Shown here in pieces: positions 41,758-50,016 of a stretch of DNA of 64,000 bases; the stretch's first letter is position 1, and the number at the start of each line of letters is the position of its first letter. The notes under the pieces were generated by a model. It made no database searches and was not told the origin of the DNA. It saw nothing but the letters and a program-made list of their open reading frames with translations. Location: assembly GCA_031386985.1 (NCBI GenBank), contig JANNCV010000024.1, positions 1 to 64,000 on the forward strand, given 5' to 3'. The position numbers and the translations under genes are program-made. Source of the stretch: JANJUB01 sp031386985 (GTDB lineage: Bacteria > Armatimonadota > Fimbriimonadia > Fimbriimonadales > Fimbriimonadaceae).

Positions 41758-42935
41758 GCCTCTTTGGAACAAAGGACGATCAACATCCACCCTCACTTGG
41801 GGTGGACATCGGATCGGGAAACGCCAAGTTGGTGCACGCTGACTTGGTTGGAAGCCGTATTGAGGTCAAGGCCGCAAGTACCCACACCCTCTATCCAGAT
41901 GCCGTGGAAAACGGAGTCATAAAGGATCCGCGGAAGTTCGGTCGCAAGCTTGCGAGTTGGATGGAACAATCCGAGATCGGGCCGTCGGTGGCGGTGGTTT
42001 CGGTGCCGAGCAACCTTGCGGTGTTAAGATGGCTCAATCTGCCCTTGCTGGTTGGGCAAGAGCTCCGGCAAGCAGCTCAGTTTAAGGTCAAGCGACATCT
42101 TCCATTTCCGGTGGAGACCGCGTATGTTGAGGCCTCGATTCCTGACATTCTAGATGGAGAGATCACGGGGCAATCGCTCGTTATCGCGGTGCCCAGAGCC
42201 GTGATTGACAGCCGCGCAGAAGCCCTTGATGCGGCGGGCTTGCATACCTATGGAGCCGAGTTAGAGGGCCAAGCAATTCTTAGAGTTGTCGAGCGTAGAT
42301 TGAATCAAGAAAGTGCGCTTTGGCGCGATGCGTCGCTTACCATTATTGATGTCGGCGCGAACAACACTCACATGTATGTGGTTCAGAATCAGCGGTTACA
42401 GTTCATACGCGGAGTGAAATTCGGAACGCAAAGAATTGCCGAAGCCGTTGCCAATGAACTGAAGGTTCCGTTGGCGGCCGCCGAGAGCATGATCAGCCAA
42501 TCTGATACCGAGTTATGGTCTGAGGGCCTGGTGAAAGTTCGGCAGGGCGATGTGTTCAAGTTTGTTTATGTTAACTCTGAGCTTGACAAGCTCACGCGAG
42601 AATTTTTGCGGCTCATGCGATATTTTCGCTCTCTCCATCCCGAGAGGAGCTACGCGGGCATTCTTGATCACGTTTTACTCTGTGGCGGATTGGCAGGACT
42701 CCAAGGCTTCAGCGAATATTTGGAAGAGGTTTTGGGCCTGCGGGTAGAGCGAGCGAGGCCATTTGGTGGCTCCGTCGGAACGTTTACCAAGCAGACTTTT
42801 GAGACCATTGCCAACCGGCAGGAATCGTACACCGTCGCTATGGGCTTAGCCCTAAGTGGACTTCGACGACAAACCCAACAAGAGGAGGAATCAAAGCATG
42901 TTCGACGCGAATATGGCTGGACGCGCGCAGCCTAA
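41754..42935 (+). CDS. pilM: Type IV pilus assembly protein PilM (actin-like)
   Basis: A 393-residue cytoplasmic actin-like ATPase that forms the inner platform of the pilus with the PilN tail. Seen: SLGVDIGSGNAKLV (phosphate-1 loop), VAVVSVPSNLAVLRWL, LRQAAQFKVKRHLPFP, LTIIDVGANNTHMYVV (phosphate-2), LLCGGLAGLQGFSEYL (adenosine loop) and the C-terminal YTVAMGLALSGL. Start GTG 41754 overlaps the HD-GYP stop. The C-terminus runs ~38 bases into the pilN reading frame, a longer overlap than at the other junctions. Confidence 0.93.
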   Translation: MSLFGTKDDQHPPSLGVDIGSGNAKLVHADLVGSRIEVKAASTHTLYPDAVENGVIKDPRKFGRKLASWMEQSEIGPSVAVVSVPSNLAVLRWLNLPLLVGQELRQAAQFKVKRHLPFPVETAYVEASIPDILDGEITGQSLVIAVPRAVIDSRAEALDAAGLHTYGAELEGQAILRVVERRLNQESALWRDASLTIIDVGANNTHMYVVQNQRLQFIRGVKFGTQRIAEAVANELKVPLAAAESMISQSDTELWSEGLVKVRQGDVFKFVYVNSELDKLTREFLRLMRYFRSLHPERSYAGILDHVLLCGGLAGLQGFSEYLEEVLGLRVERARPFGGSVGTFTKQTFETIANRQESYTVAMGLALSGLRRQTQQEEESKHVRREYGWTRAA

Positions 42936-43503
42936 AGCCAAGACCATCAATGTTGAGGCCAACTTGATGGCCCAGAGATTGACGGAGCGACGGCAAATGG
43001 TGGATGATTGCCGCCGTAAGACGATCATTCTAGTAATTTGCCTGACCGTCGTGTCAGCAATGAGCCCACCCCTCTTCATGTGGGCGAAAGGGGCTTCAGA
43101 CAAGGCGTCGCTACTGTCGGTGAGGCAATCAAAGCTTCAATCTGAAGTTAGCGGCTTGCAAAAGCTTGAAGAAGGGGCGCGTCCCGCTCTAAAGGAAACG
43201 CAGTTGCTCAGCGTTGTTCGCCAACGGGCTGACAATTACTTGGGCAGGACGATTCAGTTTTTAAATATCGTTGAGCCTGACTTAGCTTTGAACTCGCTAA
43301 AAGTGCAGGTTGCGGCCGGTCAAATGAGGATTGATTCGCAAGTCAATTCCGAGGATTATAAGGCTTACCGAAGCTTCGTGAGTCGCTGTAAGTCGGTTGT
43401 CGGCGAAGAGAATGTTTTTGCGCGGGGCACCCGCCCGAGTCCCATTTTGGGGCAGGAGGGTTATGCCTTTGAACTCGAATATCGCGTGAAGGTGGGATTA
43501 TGA
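42898..43503 (+). CDS. pilN: PilN-like pilus assembly protein
   Basis: A 201-residue bitopic protein. Start ATG 42898 is fixed by the strong GAGGAGG site 9-15 bases upstream, which lies inside pilM. The N-terminal cytoplasmic segment contains KTINVEANLMAQRL, comparable with the PilN peptide that docks in PilM (normally I-N-L-L). One TM helix (KTIILVICLTVVSAMSPPLFMW), a coiled coil (~75-120) and a small periplasmic ferredoxin-like domain follow. The docking Leu-Leu is replaced by Val-Glu, so binding may differ. It overlaps the next gene as ATGA. Confidence 0.85.
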   Translation: MFDANMAGRAQPKAKTINVEANLMAQRLTERRQMVDDCRRKTIILVICLTVVSAMSPPLFMWAKGASDKASLLSVRQSKLQSEVSGLQKLEEGARPALKETQLLSVVRQRADNYLGRTIQFLNIVEPDLALNSLKVQVAAGQMRIDSQVNSEDYKAYRSFVSRCKSVVGEENVFARGTRPSPILGQEGYAFELEYRVKVGL

Positions 43504-44078
43504 GGCTTGTTAGCAACGAACGAACGGCGGGCCTTCTGGCGCGAGCCACTTCGATCCTTATTGCGGTTTCCAGCATTGGCTTCATCGGAATCGGCGCTTT
43601 CGCAATCATCAATACAGCGAGAGCCAAGGCGGCTGAGGCTGAGCTAAACCGCCTGACCCGCGATTTAGATGACGCAAAGAAATCGCTGGCCCAAGCCCGA
43701 CAAATGACCAAAACTGGTAGCCGGATTGAAGGTCCCGCGGGCCGACCGGTGGTAGATTCGTTCCAAGCTGCGGCTGAAACGAAAGCTCATGAATACGGAT
43801 GCGCGTTGGAGTGCCGAGTGGGAGACCCCGCCTTGTTCATATCACGATTTCTTAACGAACCCGACAGCACGCTACAGCAAGTTGAAATCACTATGATTTT
43901 GCGAGGCCCGTTGGATCAAGTTATGAGAACCCTTGCCTCGTTCAAGACTTTCAATATTCCCTTTGAATATGGCGATCTCAGTCTTCAACGAAGTACGGAG
44001 TCTAAGGCGTTTGAGCAAGTGACCGCTAACCTAACCGCCGCTGTGCTTATCCCCTCTGCGGCGGGAGGCAATCCATGA
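43500..44078 (+). CDS. pilO: PilO-like pilus assembly protein
   Basis: A 192-residue bitopic protein: short cytoplasmic start (MRLVSNERTAGLLARA), TM helix (SILIAVSSIGFIGIGAFAIIN), coiled coil (RAKAAEAELNRLTRDLDDAKKSL pattern) and a periplasmic domain (~90-190) with VEITMILRGPLDQVMRTLASF, like the PilO ferredoxin fold. It pairs with PilN under the secretin. The position between pilN and a pilP-like gene and the overlaps on both sides (ATGA) support the call more than sequence identity, which is low in this family. Confidence 0.8.
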   Translation: MRLVSNERTAGLLARATSILIAVSSIGFIGIGAFAIINTARAKAAEAELNRLTRDLDDAKKSLAQARQMTKTGSRIEGPAGRPVVDSFQAAAETKAHEYGCALECRVGDPALFISRFLNEPDSTLQQVEITMILRGPLDQVMRTLASFKTFNIPFEYGDLSLQRSTESKAFEQVTANLTAAVLIPSAAGGNP

Positions 44079-44614
44079 CGATTGGCGATCCCCGAAAAGC
44101 GATGCTTCTGGGTTTTGTTGCTCTTGCCGTCGTTGCCGCCGCGATCATGCAACTGATGCCGAAGTCGGAAGCTCAGCCGATAAGACCCGTTGCAAATGAC
44201 AGTGTTGCGCCGAAACCCAAGGGTACTGATCTGCCGACGACTGTTCTCACTAATGCATTTTGGCATCCTAAGCTTGCTCAGAAGCCGACAAAGCCGGCCA
44301 ACAAGACAGGCGCGGCTCCAACCGTGAAGATTGACAAGTCTCATTTTGATGGGCTTGCGCCGGTTGACCCTAGTGCAATTACCGGTAACGACCGAGAATT
44401 GGAAGTGAAGCCTACCATTCGACTGATCGCAGTGATCCAAAGCGGATCGGTGTCCGAAGCACTGATTGATTTTGGGGGCCATCAAGCCCGTGTTCAAATG
44501 GGGACGGCTCTGGCAGATTTGAAAATTACAAAGATTGAGTCAACAAGCATAACACTCAGGTGGGGCAAGAAATCACTGAGGGTGCCGGTTGGAACACAAG
44601 TGGAACTAAAATGA
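44075..44614 (+). CDS. pilP: PilP/GspC-like inner-membrane pilus protein
   Basis: A 179-residue protein with an N-terminal TM helix (AMLLGFVALAVVAAAIMQLM), a long Pro/Lys/Ala-rich linker (~30-105) and a C-terminal beta domain (~110-179: IRLIAVIQSGSVSEALIDFGG, RVQMGTALADLKITKIESTSITLRWG) matching the homology-region fold of PilP/GspC. This domain links the PilMNO platform to the secretin. No lipobox is present, so it is TM-anchored like GspC, not a lipoprotein like PilP. It overlaps both neighbours as ATGA. Confidence 0.8.
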   Translation: MTIGDPRKAMLLGFVALAVVAAAIMQLMPKSEAQPIRPVANDSVAPKPKGTDLPTTVLTNAFWHPKLAQKPTKPANKTGAAPTVKIDKSHFDGLAPVDPSAITGNDRELEVKPTIRLIAVIQSGSVSEALIDFGGHQARVQMGTALADLKITKIESTSITLRWGKKSLRVPVGTQVELK

Positions 44615-46530
44615 AACGAACTAATCGAGCTCTTTTGATCCTGACCACGGTCCTGGTTGCTGGACATTCATCGGCGGCATGGCTTGGCGAAATTGGAGCC
44701 TGCTTTCCTCAAGGCCGTATGCAAGCCTTGCCGGGCCGGTGGCGAGATCTATCGCAGTATCCAGATTCGACGATTGCGGTGAAGGGCCTCGCTTGGCTTG
44801 AACCGGAATTCCTGACGCCGCCTTCTAATCTGCTTTTCAATTCTCCTGTGGCCCATATCGGTTTCCGAACTCTAGTCTATGGCTTTGAACCGGCGATTAC
44901 ACATAACACGGGTTTGATGGTGCCAAAAGTGTCCGCGCAAGTATTCAGCCCGGCTCCGATTGGCCTGTCGGCTCCGTTGGCCGAGAAGCCCATCCGAACA
45001 ATCGGTGCTAGCGAGAACGCGGCCATTGCAGATTCAAACAAACTCCAAATCGTCCCCCCATCCGAAGTATTGAAGGCGATAGAGGATTCTCGAAACAACG
45101 CTAAGCCAGCAAAGAATTTGCCGGCAATCAGCCCAACTATCGGCGGATTGACGAGTAGTGGATTTTCGCCGATAAAAATTAATCCTGATCGAAAAGTGAA
45201 GGTTGCAACTACGGGAATTCCCGCCGCTACCGGCGACCTTGATCAGAGACTTTGCTCCATTGTTGGAGTGGGTTTAGCGCTTGGGGATGCCCTGGGAATG
45301 CTTTCGGATAGCACTGGTGCTAACGTAATGCTCATCTCTCCTGTGGAAACAAAGCTGACTGTTCGACTTGTTAATGTTCGGCTCGTGGAAGCACTTGAAC
45401 ACATTTGCGTACTGAGCGGGTTGGGCAAACTTCGAATGAACAACACGTACATTTTAGGGACACCGACGAATCTTGAGGCTGGCTATCCCAAGGAGTGGGC
45501 AAAGCTTCACCCTAAAGCTGCGCCTGTTACTTCGAAAGTCACGCCGCCGCTGATTGACCCGATCGAAACACCCGAACCCACAATCTCCAGGACAGTTGCG
45601 CTAAGCAATGTTGATGCCGCGTCGCTAGCCGTTTCAATCAAAGGCGTGCTCGGCGATAAGATCACCGCCGTTGCCGGCCCCGGCTCGCTCATGCCAAGTT
45701 TGGCGGATAGGGAGACAGGCACAACGACGGGCGTGGCCCAAGGTGTCGTTCAATCTGATGGGCGGGCAATTTCAAAAACCCTCATCCTCCGGGGCCTAGA
45801 GAGCTTGGTCGAAGAAGCCTTGCGGCTAGTTACCGAACTGGACACGCCGCGAGCGCAGGTTGCCATTTCAGTAACCATCAGCGATGTTACCGACGCGGGC
45901 CTAAAGGAGCTCGGCCTCAACTGGACCCTGGGTGGTTTCACGATTGGCGAGAGCAATCCCAACGGTGTTAACTTCGGAACGTTTACGCGAACTGGCACTT
46001 CGTTTGCCGCCGCGATCAAGGGGCTAGAGAGTATTGACAAGGCTAAGCTTCTAGCCAGCCCGAGCGTCTCCGTCATGGATGGCCAAAGAGCGTTCGTTCT
46101 GATTGGCAGCCGGCTGAAATTTCCGGAAGTTGTGGGCTATTCCACAAACGGCAATCCCATTATCACGACTAAAGAAGAGCGGGTCGGCGTTTACCTCCAG
46201 GTTGCGCCAGAAGTGGCCGCTGATGGCACGATCACCCTATCGCTCTATCCCCAAGTTTCAACCGTCGTCGGTTTTACCGAAATCGGCGGAGGCTCATATC
46301 CGCAGATTGACTCTCGCGAAGCTCAAACAACTTTAAGGGTTAAGTCAGGCGATACCGTCGTCATCGGCGGCCTCTACAAGAACGAAGAGATTGAGAAAAT
46401 CCAGCAAGTTCCTCTGCTATCAAAAATCCCAATCCTGGGAGAGTTGTTTAAGAGCCGTAAGAGAACCAAGGCCGCTTCGCAAGTGATTATTTCGCTTTCA
46501 ATGAAGCTGGTAACCCCCGAGAAAAAATGA
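44611..46530 (+). CDS. pilQ: Type IV pilus / type II secretion secretin
   Basis: A 639-residue outer-membrane channel protein from ATG 44611 (ATGA overlap with the pilP-like gene), starting with a signal peptide (MKRTNRALLILTTVLVAGHSSA). Domains: variable region (1-200), STN-like N0 (~225-295: LGDALGMLSDSTGANVMLI, VNVRLVEALEHICVLSG), N1/N2 ring module (~340-430: TVALSNVDAASLAVSIKGVLG) and the secretin core (~430-637) with LASPSVSVMDGQRAFVLIG, VGVYLQVAPEVAADGTITL and the conserved end VVIGGLYKNEEIEK..QVPLLSKIPILGELFKSR. The Cys in the extended N-terminus (GACFPQG) is not in a lipobox. All secretin blocks are intact. Confidence 0.93.
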   Translation: MKRTNRALLILTTVLVAGHSSAAWLGEIGACFPQGRMQALPGRWRDLSQYPDSTIAVKGLAWLEPEFLTPPSNLLFNSPVAHIGFRTLVYGFEPAITHNTGLMVPKVSAQVFSPAPIGLSAPLAEKPIRTIGASENAAIADSNKLQIVPPSEVLKAIEDSRNNAKPAKNLPAISPTIGGLTSSGFSPIKINPDRKVKVATTGIPAATGDLDQRLCSIVGVGLALGDALGMLSDSTGANVMLISPVETKLTVRLVNVRLVEALEHICVLSGLGKLRMNNTYILGTPTNLEAGYPKEWAKLHPKAAPVTSKVTPPLIDPIETPEPTISRTVALSNVDAASLAVSIKGVLGDKITAVAGPGSLMPSLADRETGTTTGVAQGVVQSDGRAISKTLILRGLESLVEEALRLVTELDTPRAQVAISVTISDVTDAGLKELGLNWTLGGFTIGESNPNGVNFGTFTRTGTSFAAAIKGLESIDKAKLLASPSVSVMDGQRAFVLIGSRLKFPEVVGYSTNGNPIITTKEERVGVYLQVAPEVAADGTITLSLYPQVSTVVGFTEIGGGSYPQIDSREAQTTLRVKSGDTVVIGGLYKNEEIEKIQQVPLLSKIPILGELFKSRKRTKAASQVIISLSMKLVTPEKK

Positions 46531-48236
46531 ACCTCGATCGCTCCATTGGTGAAATTTTTGTAGAAGAGGGTTATGTAACCCGCGAGGAACTCGCGCGCAT
46601 TCTTGCCACCCGCGAAGACACAACTCAACCTCTTGGCGACCTGCTCGTTCGTCTTCACAAAGTTACCGAAAAGCAGAAGTTGAAATGCCTAGGCCTCCAG
46701 ATGGGAGTGCCTTTCATAGATCTAACCCGAAGTGAGATTGATCGAACGGCTTCAACTCTCATTCCCCATGCGGCCGCGATTCGCCTCTTGGCGATTCCAA
46801 TTGAGAGGACCGAATGTGCGGCTAGTGTTGCCATGGTCAACCCGCTTGATCTATCCGCTCTCGACGAATTGGCCTTGATCACTGGCCTCGATATTGACCC
46901 GCTTCTTTCGACGGAAGATGATGTTCGCGACGCGATTTTCCGATCATTCGGCGCTTACGATGATTTGGGTGAAATTGTTGGCGAGGCGGTTCGTGGTGTT
47001 GAAGTAGATGCCCTTCAAATACAGCAAGGCGAAGAGAGCGACGACCCTATCAATGTTGTTGAGCTCAAAGAGGTTGTCGAAGGCGCACCCGTCATTCGTC
47101 TGGCCAACGCCCTCCTCACCCGAGCGATCAATATGCGCGCCAGCGACGTTCACATCGAGCCGCATCAGCGTCGAGTTCGCATTAGATTTCGAATTGATGG
47201 CCTCCTGCAAGAGGTCATGACTGTTCCCAAAGACCTCCAACACGCCCTGATTTCGAGAATCAAGATCATGGCCTCGCTTGATATTGCCGAGCGCCGGGTT
47301 CCCCAAGACGGGCGCTGTACCTTAATCGCAAACGGAGCATCATTCGACTTTCGTGTCTCAACCTTTCCCAGCGTTTTTGGCGAGAACGTCGTCATTCGAA
47401 TTCTCGACAAGAACTCGGCGATGATTGATCTGCCCAAGCTCGGAGCTGATCCGGTCGCCATAAGCCGTTATCAGGCGTGCCTTGAGGAACCCCAAGGTCT
47501 GGTGCTTGTTACGGGTCCAACTGGCTCGGGAAAAACGACAACCCTGTACGCGGGCATCCACTTCTTAAACGCTGTTTATCGCAACATCATTACCGTTGAA
47601 GATCCGGTCGAATATCAGCTTGACGGCGTCGTTCAAGGTAACGTTAACCCAAAGGCAGGAATTACGTTTGCCGTCGGACTCCGCTCAATCTTGCGCCAGG
47701 ACCCGGATGTGATTCTGGTAGGCGAAATTCGGGATACCGAAACCGCGACTATTGCGGTTGAGGCGGCATTAACTGGGCACATGGTCCTAACAAGTCTTCA
47801 CGCCAACGATTCCACATCCGCCATTACTCGACTCATTGACATGGGAATTGAGCCGTTCCTGCTTGGCTCGAGCTTGAGTTGCGTTGTCGCCCAGCGGCTC
47901 GTTCGGGTGATCTGTCCCAAGTGTGTGGAGCGATACATTCCCGAAGCGGCGGAAATCGAGCCCCTGGGATTACCCGCCGATCATTCTTACGTTCGGGGCC
48001 GAGGTTGCGAATACTGCGCGAAAACTGGATACCGGGGTCGAGCTGGAATTTTTGAAGTTCTTGAAATCACGGCGGATATTCGAAAGATGATTCTGGAAAA
48101 CCGCCACGCGAGCGAAGTCCGCACGTACGCCGAATCGCTCGGAATGCGAACTCTGCGTGCAGACGCAAGAGAAAAAGTGCTCCAAGGTTTGACAACCATT
48201 GACGAGGTCATCCGTGTAACTGCGGACGGAAAATAG
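46527..48236 (+). CDS. pilB: Type IV pilus assembly ATPase PilB / GspE
   Basis: A 569-residue extension ATPase. N-terminal MshEN-like repeats (~1-150: IGEIFVEEGYVTREELARILA, LGDLLVRLHKVTEKQKLKCLG) match a domain that binds c-di-GMP in MshE/PilB; the RLxxxG-type signature is only partly visible. The catalytic core has Walker A GPTGSGKTTTLY, Asp box (TVEDPVEY), Walker B DPDVILVGEIRDTETA, His box (GHMVLTSLHAND) and the zinc tetracysteine CPKC..CEYC (~480-520). It powers pilin or pseudopilin polymerisation. It overlaps pilQ as ATGA and leaves a 2-base gap to pilC. No PilT retraction ATPase is nearby. Confidence 0.95.
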   Translation: MNLDRSIGEIFVEEGYVTREELARILATREDTTQPLGDLLVRLHKVTEKQKLKCLGLQMGVPFIDLTRSEIDRTASTLIPHAAAIRLLAIPIERTECAASVAMVNPLDLSALDELALITGLDIDPLLSTEDDVRDAIFRSFGAYDDLGEIVGEAVRGVEVDALQIQQGEESDDPINVVELKEVVEGAPVIRLANALLTRAINMRASDVHIEPHQRRVRIRFRIDGLLQEVMTVPKDLQHALISRIKIMASLDIAERRVPQDGRCTLIANGASFDFRVSTFPSVFGENVVIRILDKNSAMIDLPKLGADPVAISRYQACLEEPQGLVLVTGPTGSGKTTTLYAGIHFLNAVYRNIITVEDPVEYQLDGVVQGNVNPKAGITFAVGLRSILRQDPDVILVGEIRDTETATIAVEAALTGHMVLTSLHANDSTSAITRLIDMGIEPFLLGSSLSCVVAQRLVRVICPKCVERYIPEAAEIEPLGLPADHSYVRGRGCEYCAKTGYRGRAGIFEVLEITADIRKMILENRHASEVRTYAESLGMRTLRADAREKVLQGLTTIDEVIRVTADGK

Positions 48237-48238
48237 CC

Positions 48239-49474
48239 ATGCAAGTTTACAAATACAAGGGTTACGATATCACCGGAAAGAAAGTCGAAGGAGAAATTAC
48301 TGCGGCTTCGATTGATGATGTTGAGCGTAAGGTCGCGAGCCAGGCGGTGACCATCATCGCGATCATTCCGGCGGGAGCAGCGCGAAAATCGGGATCGTTG
48401 TTCGGCAATAACTCCGAAACAACTTCACCGCGTGGAGTCAAAAAGCTCAGCGAAGCGGACATGGCGAGCCTACTTAACGATCTCGCGGTAATGGCTGAAA
48501 CCGGGGTCCCATTTGTCGAGGCTCTCGACGCTGTAATCATTACGGCTCGAACCCCCTCTATCGCCCTTGGTTTAAAGGCTCTGAAAGCGGAGGTCATTGG
48601 CGGTAAGTCGCTTTCGGCCGCCATGAAAAGCTCTGCGCTCTTCCCGACGATCGTGAGCGACATGATTAAGGTCGCCGAAGAAGGTGGGCGACTTGATAAA
48701 GCCTTGAGCTCGGCTTCGGTTTACGTTCATCGCGCCGCTGACCTCAAAAAGAAGGTTATGAACGCGATGCTTTATCCCATCGTGTTAACCGTAATCGCGT
48801 TTGGAACGCTAACGGTGATGATCACGTTTGTGTTGCCCAAATTTGCGGGCATCTTTGCAACGATGAAGACGGAGATTCCCGGAATTACGAAGTTCCTGCT
48901 GAATCTCGGAACATCCATAAAAGGCACCCCGCACTACTGGATCGGGGGCATGGTTGCGATGTTTGTTCTCACAAAGGTTGCCTGGGCGAACCCCAAATCG
49001 AAGCGTGTGATCTCAACGCTGCTACTTCGAGTGCCTATTCTAGGGGAGTTGCTGCGGCGATTAGCGCTTTCGCGAGCATTGCAATCAATTTCAACGCTGC
49101 TTTCAAGCAATGTCTCCCTCATGCAGGCCCTCGAACATGGGGCCCGCGTATCTGGAAACCCCGTGATTGAAGACGCCATCATGAAATCGCGCAGTAGCGT
49201 CGAACACGGAATTTCGCTTTCGGAAGCGATGAAAGATACCAAGGCGTTTCCAACCACCCTTATTCAAATGGTCAGCGTTGGCGAACGAACGGGGCGTCTC
49301 AGCATGCTCATGTCCACCAGTGCGAACAATATGGAAAACGATGTGGATGGCCGTTTGAAGGCCCTAATCAGCATTGTAGAGCCTGTAATGATCGTCGTAA
49401 TGGGCGGCATTGTGGGTGTAATCACCCTCTCAATAATTATTCCGATGTATTCAATTGTAGAAAATATAAAGTAA
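48239..49474 (+). CDS. pilC: Type IV pilus platform protein PilC / GspF
   Basis: A 411-residue polytopic protein starting YKYKGYDITGKKVEGEI, with two GspF domains (~75-200 and ~275-400: LAVMAETGVPFVEALDA, IKVAEEGGRLDKALSS; ISTLLSSNVSLMQALEHGARVS, VSVGERTGRLSMLM) and three TM helices (PIVLTVIAFGTLTVMITFVLP, WIGGMVAMFVLTKVAW, EPVMIVVMGGIVGVITLSIIIPMYS). It is the inner-membrane platform moved by the PilB ATPase. The -35 of the following pilin promoter overlaps its stop codon. Confidence 0.95.
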   Translation: MQVYKYKGYDITGKKVEGEITAASIDDVERKVASQAVTIIAIIPAGAARKSGSLFGNNSETTSPRGVKKLSEADMASLLNDLAVMAETGVPFVEALDAVIITARTPSIALGLKALKAEVIGGKSLSAAMKSSALFPTIVSDMIKVAEEGGRLDKALSSASVYVHRAADLKKKVMNAMLYPIVLTVIAFGTLTVMITFVLPKFAGIFATMKTEIPGITKFLLNLGTSIKGTPHYWIGGMVAMFVLTKVAWANPKSKRVISTLLLRVPILGELLRRLALSRALQSISTLLSSNVSLMQALEHGARVSGNPVIEDAIMKSRSSVEHGISLSEAMKDTKAFPTTLIQMVSVGERTGRLSMLMSTSANNMENDVDGRLKALISIVEPVMIVVMGGIVGVITLSIIIPMYSIVENIK

Positions 49475-49494
49475 TCGCAGAAATCTGCCGATAA
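49467..49494 (+). promoter_or_regulatory. Sigma-28 (FliA/SigD)-type promoter of the pilin gene
   Basis: TAAA at 49467-49470, a 16-base spacer and GCCGATAA at 49487-49494 give a nearly exact sigma-28 consensus (TAAA-N15/16-GCCGATAA). It lies 23 bases upstream of the pilin ATG. The last two -35 bases are immediately before the pilC stop TAA (49472-49474). It would give the abundant major subunit its own transcript. Confidence 0.65.
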
Positions 49495-49517
49495 CTAACA
49501 CGTAGCGAGGAAACTCA

Positions 49518-49958
49518 ATGAAAAGGAAGCTAAACACTCGAAATCAAGCGTTCACCCTGGTCGAACTGCTTATCGTCATTATCATCATCGCAGTTCTTGC
49601 GGCGATCGCCATTCCGAAGTTCTCCAACTCAAGCTTGAAGAGCAAGGAATCCGCCCTCAAAGCGGAACTCTCTTTGCTTCGAAATGCGGTCGAGTTGTTC
49701 AAGAACGACTGTGGCGCCTATCCGGCCGCACTGGCGGACCTCGCTGGGAACGCCGCCCCTGCCAGCGGCTTTGACTCGGCAGGAACATCAAGAGCGATTG
49801 TAGCTGCTGATTACAAAGGCCCCTACGTAAGCAAGATAAGCACTTGTCCGGTTAGCACCAGCGCCTTCACCTACACGGTTACGAGCCCGAATGTCGGCAA
49901 AGTAAATACTCCTTCAACTGTTATCAGTAGCGAAGGGACCGCATACAACACCTGGTAA
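49518..49958 (+). CDS. pilA: Major type IV pilin / GspG-like pseudopilin
   Basis: A 146-residue prepilin. A short basic leader (MKRKLNTRNQA) is followed by the cleavage/methylation site FTLVELL and the N-terminal helix IVIIIIAVLAAIAIPKFSN. The residue before the cut is Ala where Gly is usual; Ala is tolerated by prepilin peptidases. Glu5 is present. The globular head has a Gly-type segment (NDCGAYPAALADLAG) and two Cys (NDCGAYP, ISTCPVS) that can form a disulfide; it resembles GspG-type pilins. It is promoted separately and followed by a strong terminator. No prepilin peptidase gene is in the window. Confidence 0.92.
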   Translation: MKRKLNTRNQAFTLVELLIVIIIIAVLAAIAIPKFSNSSLKSKESALKAELSLLRNAVELFKNDCGAYPAALADLAGNAAPASGFDSAGTSRAIVAADYKGPYVSKISTCPVSTSAFTYTVTSPNVGKVNTPSTVISSEGTAYNTW

Positions 49959-49985
49959 GTTAAGATATTAACTCGCTACAAGAAT

Positions 49986-50013
49986 CAGCCCCGGCTTTGC
50001 TGGGGCTGTTTTT
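49986..50013 (+). terminator. Rho-independent terminator after the pilin gene
   Basis: CAGCCCC-G-GC-TTT-GC-T-GGGGCTG followed by TTTTT: a 7-bp GC-rich stem with a short inner stem, then five T. It lies 27 bases after the pilin stop and just before the 3' end of the convergent CoA-transferase gene. Confidence 0.85.
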
Positions 50014-50016
50014 GCT

